Assembly: GCA_026874595.1 (NCBI GenBank)
Contig: CM049308.1
Location: 35,022,027 to 35,086,026 of the forward strand
Length of the DNA stretch: 64,000 bases
Origin: Sipunculus nudus
Taxonomy: Eukaryota > Annelida > Sipuncula > Golfingiida > Sipunculidae
Direction: 5' to 3'
Part shown: positions 60,881 to 64,000 of the stretch, one piece after another
How the letters are laid out: every line of letters begins with the position of its first letter
Numbering within the stretch: the stretch's first letter is position 1
Program-made: the position numbers and the translations under genes
The notes under the pieces: model-generated
Told to the model about the DNA's origin: nothing
Database searches by the model: none
Seen by the model: only the letters and a program-made list of their open reading frames with translations

Positions 60881-62917
60881 CTAAAATATACATCATATAA
60901 TTTGAAGAAAAATTGAAAGAGAATATATCTAAACAATGACCAGGGTTTTGTATTTAAAATCATAAATTCATAAAAATAATCATCTACAGAATTTGCTGCA
61001 AAATCATCTATATATTTCAAGAACCCACCACGAGTGAGTGCAACACAAATATAACCTAGTGTTTTGCACTCACTACACATCAAAGGTCCATGGGGACATC
61101 ATATCTACCTGACCTAATTGTATGAAAGTTGTAAATTGGCTACGTAATGCCAGGTCTGAAATCTCTGCTTTGTCCTACATGGCTTGTTGTTGTTTTCCCC
61201 AAGGACATACTAACCCAGTTTGAAAATGAAGAAATAGCCGTTCAAAATGGCAAAGCCTATGGTAAGTGCCAATAATCCTGTCTTTCACCTGGTTCCGCTT
61301 TAAGCATACAAGTTTCAAAGTCACGACAAGTATGACAGATACATAGTTTTCTACTGAAGTTATATGAAATAAGTCACCTTTGATAGGAATGTTTAATTCT
61401 CACTGCAAGTCAAGATTGATGTTTTAAGTCCAGGTCAGGACAAGGACTTCTGTGTGGCTTCAAACCTTCAAATATCAAAATTATATCATTATAGACTAAT
61501 ATTTTTTGTTATGTTGCTGTTAATATTCAAATGTTACAAATTATAGTCCAGTCCAATGAAAATAAGCTTACTCTCATAATATAAAACCATAAATAAAATA
61601 GATTTAAAAATTACTAAACATTAGAATGCTGTTCAACTCATTTCTTAGTATTCTTACCAGTGTAACTTCACCTTTGATATTTTACATGGTGCTGAGAGAC
61701 TATTTTAAATGTCAAATATCACTTCTCATCAGATCTTCAATGGATCTATACAGATATATCTGACAATACAGATACAATACAGACTTTGTATCGCAGTGTA
61801 TCAGTACAGCCATTTTCCTACTTACGACATAAATATTGAACTTTACAGCCTAGTGCACTTCAATGACTTGTCTGTTTAATATTTGTGAATGGTGTCGCTG
61901 AGTGACCATTGTTTATCATTCAAGGAAAACATGGGGGGGGGGGGGGGGGGAGAGAAGGTTTCACTGTAAAATGGAGGTCCATAGTAGTCAGTAAGAAACA
62001 TTTTTATTTGCAAGAAGATCGGTCATTTAATTAAAGAATTGTCAAGCCAGGAACTCATTTTGTATATGTATAGAAGTAATAAAACATTATCAACCTATGA
62101 GAAGAGTTCTCAAGTGTACCAGCAAACCCCTGCCCTTGCAATGACCTGTGAAGTAACTCACACACTTGGTCATTATATAATCAAAGTGTAATTTTTAAGC
62201 ACACATGATGCCGATGATAAGCACACATGATGCAGGTGAGAGGTTCTTAAAGACACAAACTGGTTTTCTTCTTTGGAGATTGAAGTAAAGGATAGAGGTA
62301 ATCACTTCAAGTACTTATAGTCTGTTGTCCAAAGGGGTACCCACTAAAATTTGGGGATATTTTCATAAATTTGCAGATCAGTTCTATAAAGTTGACTGAT
62401 ATGAAGAAATGAGGCATATAGGCATAATCAACTAGAATGAAACCAAAACCATACCTTGCAAAATATAGTTATTTATTCAATAAAATCAATATCTTTTTTT
62501 TACAACTTCTCAGCTCCATTGATGATGGTCAAGCCGACTAGTCACATGATCAAACAAACTACATTCTAAAGCTTTGATTGGTTGTTAAGTGTCTTAACCA
62601 GATTTCAGAAGAACCAGAACAGAAGGTTGAATAATATATATATGTTGCTTTTTGCCAATTGGGCATGAGGTATTTCATCTCATATTAGGCCTTTAGCCCT
62701 TCACCAGCTTTAGTCGCAATCCAAGTGATCCTAAGTACAAGAAATAATCGGCAAATTTCAATGGGCACCTACTGTTGGAACGGACTATAAAGTATCATAC
62801 AATTTGTTAACCTGACCAAGACTGAAGACTGTGAAGTTACATACGTACTTAAGTTCAATGTCAGGTCCCATGAATGTTGCATAACTATAACCACAGTCGC
62901 TTGAATCATAATCAAAA
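60881..62917. other. Upstream flank of CATSPERE
   Basis: No clear TATA box or leader exon could be fixed. It contains G18 at about 61,932, loosely repeated AAGCACACATGATG near 62,200-62,230, and the exon-like segment listed next. Confidence 0.4.
61204..61261 (+). other. Isolated exon-like segment, plus strand
   Basis: A pyrimidine-rich TTGTTGTTGTTTTCCCCAAG acceptor, 58 bases reading DILTQFENEEIAVQNGKAYG without a stop, and a perfect donor ATG|GTAAGT. No flanking exon was found and I do not recognise the peptide. It could belong to a gene divergent from CATSPERE, be a fossil, or be chance. Confidence 0.25.
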
Positions 62918-63118
62918 GCGGATCTAGGGGGTCAAGACCCCCCCCCCCCCCTTTTTCATCCAAGGCAACCTTTTTTAAGGGTTTAACACAAAATTCTGCG
63001 GCCTGTAATCCCCCCCCCCCTTTCCAGACCTGGGGACCTTTTTTTTTAAGTTTTTCATAACACCTCCTGGGTTGAACCCCCCCCCCCCCCCCCCCCGATT
63101 TTCCTTAATCCTGGATCA
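62918..63118. repeat. Poly-C-bearing short repeat
   Basis: It runs from GCGGATCTAGGGGGTC to AATCCTGGATCAGTC, whose ends are roughly inverted (GATCTAGG against GATCCAGG). Inside are three C-runs (about 15, 12 and 22). Confidence 0.5.
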
Positions 63119-64000
63119 GTCTCTGGTAATTGGTTAGCCGCCTGCGCCGACGAAACGTCTTGCACCGTTAACGGACGACTGTTTCGTCGCCTCCCCATAT
63201 ATAGAGATAAGTGGTATTTGACCACGATACGATCGTATTTTCCGGAAAAGGCTGTTTTATTTTCAGTTTAACGGATGGGGTGACATTAAAACTTCTTCAC
63301 TGTGGCAAAAGTATCTCATTTTCAATACAACTGCAACATTTTGGCAACTGTAAGTGCATTTTACTTTAGTTATTGTGCATTTTGGTCTCAGAAGATATGG
63401 GTTGTACTGCTAATAACCGCCATGACAGAAGCAGTAAGAATGTATATGTAGCGGTGACAATGTTTTGGGTACTGGCCCAGTTTTACAAGAGATATATACT
63501 TAATTAAGCTGGGTATTAATGCAATTAGCTTATAATAACAGAAGTTTGTCTACAAAAAATGAGATACAAGAGTTACTGAGCGGTTTTCTCCCTTTTATAG
63601 ACACAGATCATACAGAGGTTAGAATCCCATCCAAGTGCATACATGGGGTGGTGACTATAAACTGTACTCTCAGATATATCTAATATTTTATAGTCACCCT
63701 TGGTGGCTAGTAATTGGTGTGCGATATTCTGGCCTAAAACAAGCTCAACCCGCCAATATATACCGATCCCACCAATGCCTTCCGAACGGAAGGCCACAAA
63801 TGAGGTTTCAAGCGACAGTGCTACAAGATAACAGTTACATGGAAGATAAAGTCTGTGTATGCATGAATAATCTGCAAGGCTCTCACCTAGAATATAAGTC
63901 CGTCTATATCACCCTTGTATGTATGGACACGTTCTGTCAGACTTCTTACACGTTCACGTTGATGTAGCAGACGGAAGACGCATCCACAAATTCCCCTGGT
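63119..64000. other. Right edge, inverted repeats but no gene recognised
   Basis: CGACGAAAC..GTTTCGTCG (near 63,148-63,190), the palindrome ATACGATCGTAT (near 63,226) and GGTGACTATAAA..TTTATAGTCACC (63,649-63,700). A 110-codon plus-strand frame at 63,635-63,967 has no recognisable domain. Confidence 0.35.

Noticed and set aside
1-64000. A prokaryotic-style operon, CRISPR array, or tRNA/rRNA genes
   Set aside because: The direct repeats are 34 bp without unique spacers or 300+ bp transposon cores. No tRNA or rRNA sequence was recognised, and the gene structure is clearly eukaryotic.

Overview
This is animal nuclear DNA: AT-rich, intron-dominated and loaded with interspersed repeats. Two things point to a mollusc, most likely a bivalve. 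First, many elements carry tandem core repeats, an (ACGG)n tract and a terminal hairpin, as in the bivalve 'pearl' (CvA-like) elements. Second, the one host gene has a typical invertebrate many-exon structure. The species cannot be named from sequence alone.

One host gene fills most of the window. It lies on the minus strand from a start codon at 60,872 down to 7,228. I traced 30 coding exons, all joining in phase and giving 858 residues. They read as CATSPERE, the epsilon auxiliary subunit of the sperm CatSper calcium channel: signal peptide, N-terminal domains, beta-propeller, Ig-like region and the conserved C-terminal ectodomain. The last ectodomain piece, the transmembrane helix and the stop codon were not found and probably lie left of base 1. 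One intron uses a GC donor (exon 23).

The introns are filled with mobile DNA. Family A elements (eight or nine copies) have a 5' end like CAAGGGACCYATGGGTCA..GACGCTCAGCTG, core repeats, (ACGG)n and a 31-nt 3' hairpin. The core repeats are about 338 bp in one subfamily and about 670 bp in another. Family B (two copies, about 302-bp cores) and family C (two copies) have unrelated sequence but the same architecture. One B copy sits inside a 34-bp minisatellite, which fixes its ends. Most core types, in all three families, carry versions of one palindrome, GGTGGCGCCACC. An older tract (4.9-7.1 kb) has it too. The layout fits non-autonomous Helentron-like (HINE/pearl) elements; no Rep-helicase is present.

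Region by region: 1-4.9 kb, family A array with a recent 2.03-kb higher-order duplication; 4.9-7.1 kb, old degenerate repeats; 7.2-18.9 kb, exons 30-20 with elements C1, A2, A3 and a broken RecQ-like helicase fragment; 19-29 kb, A4, B1, A5, A6; 29-31.4 kb, minisatellite split by B2; 31.3-45.1 kb, exons 17-5 with a 2.2-kb long-inverted-repeat element, C2 and a promoter-like island near 42.5 kb; 45.1-56 kb, the largest intron, with a MITE-like element and family A copy A7 split by a decayed Ty3/gypsy retrotransposon (46,845-54,700, TSD GAATT); 56-60.9 kb, exons 4-1 with A8; 60.9-64 kb, upstream flank with poly-C repeats and one isolated exon-like segment on the plus strand.
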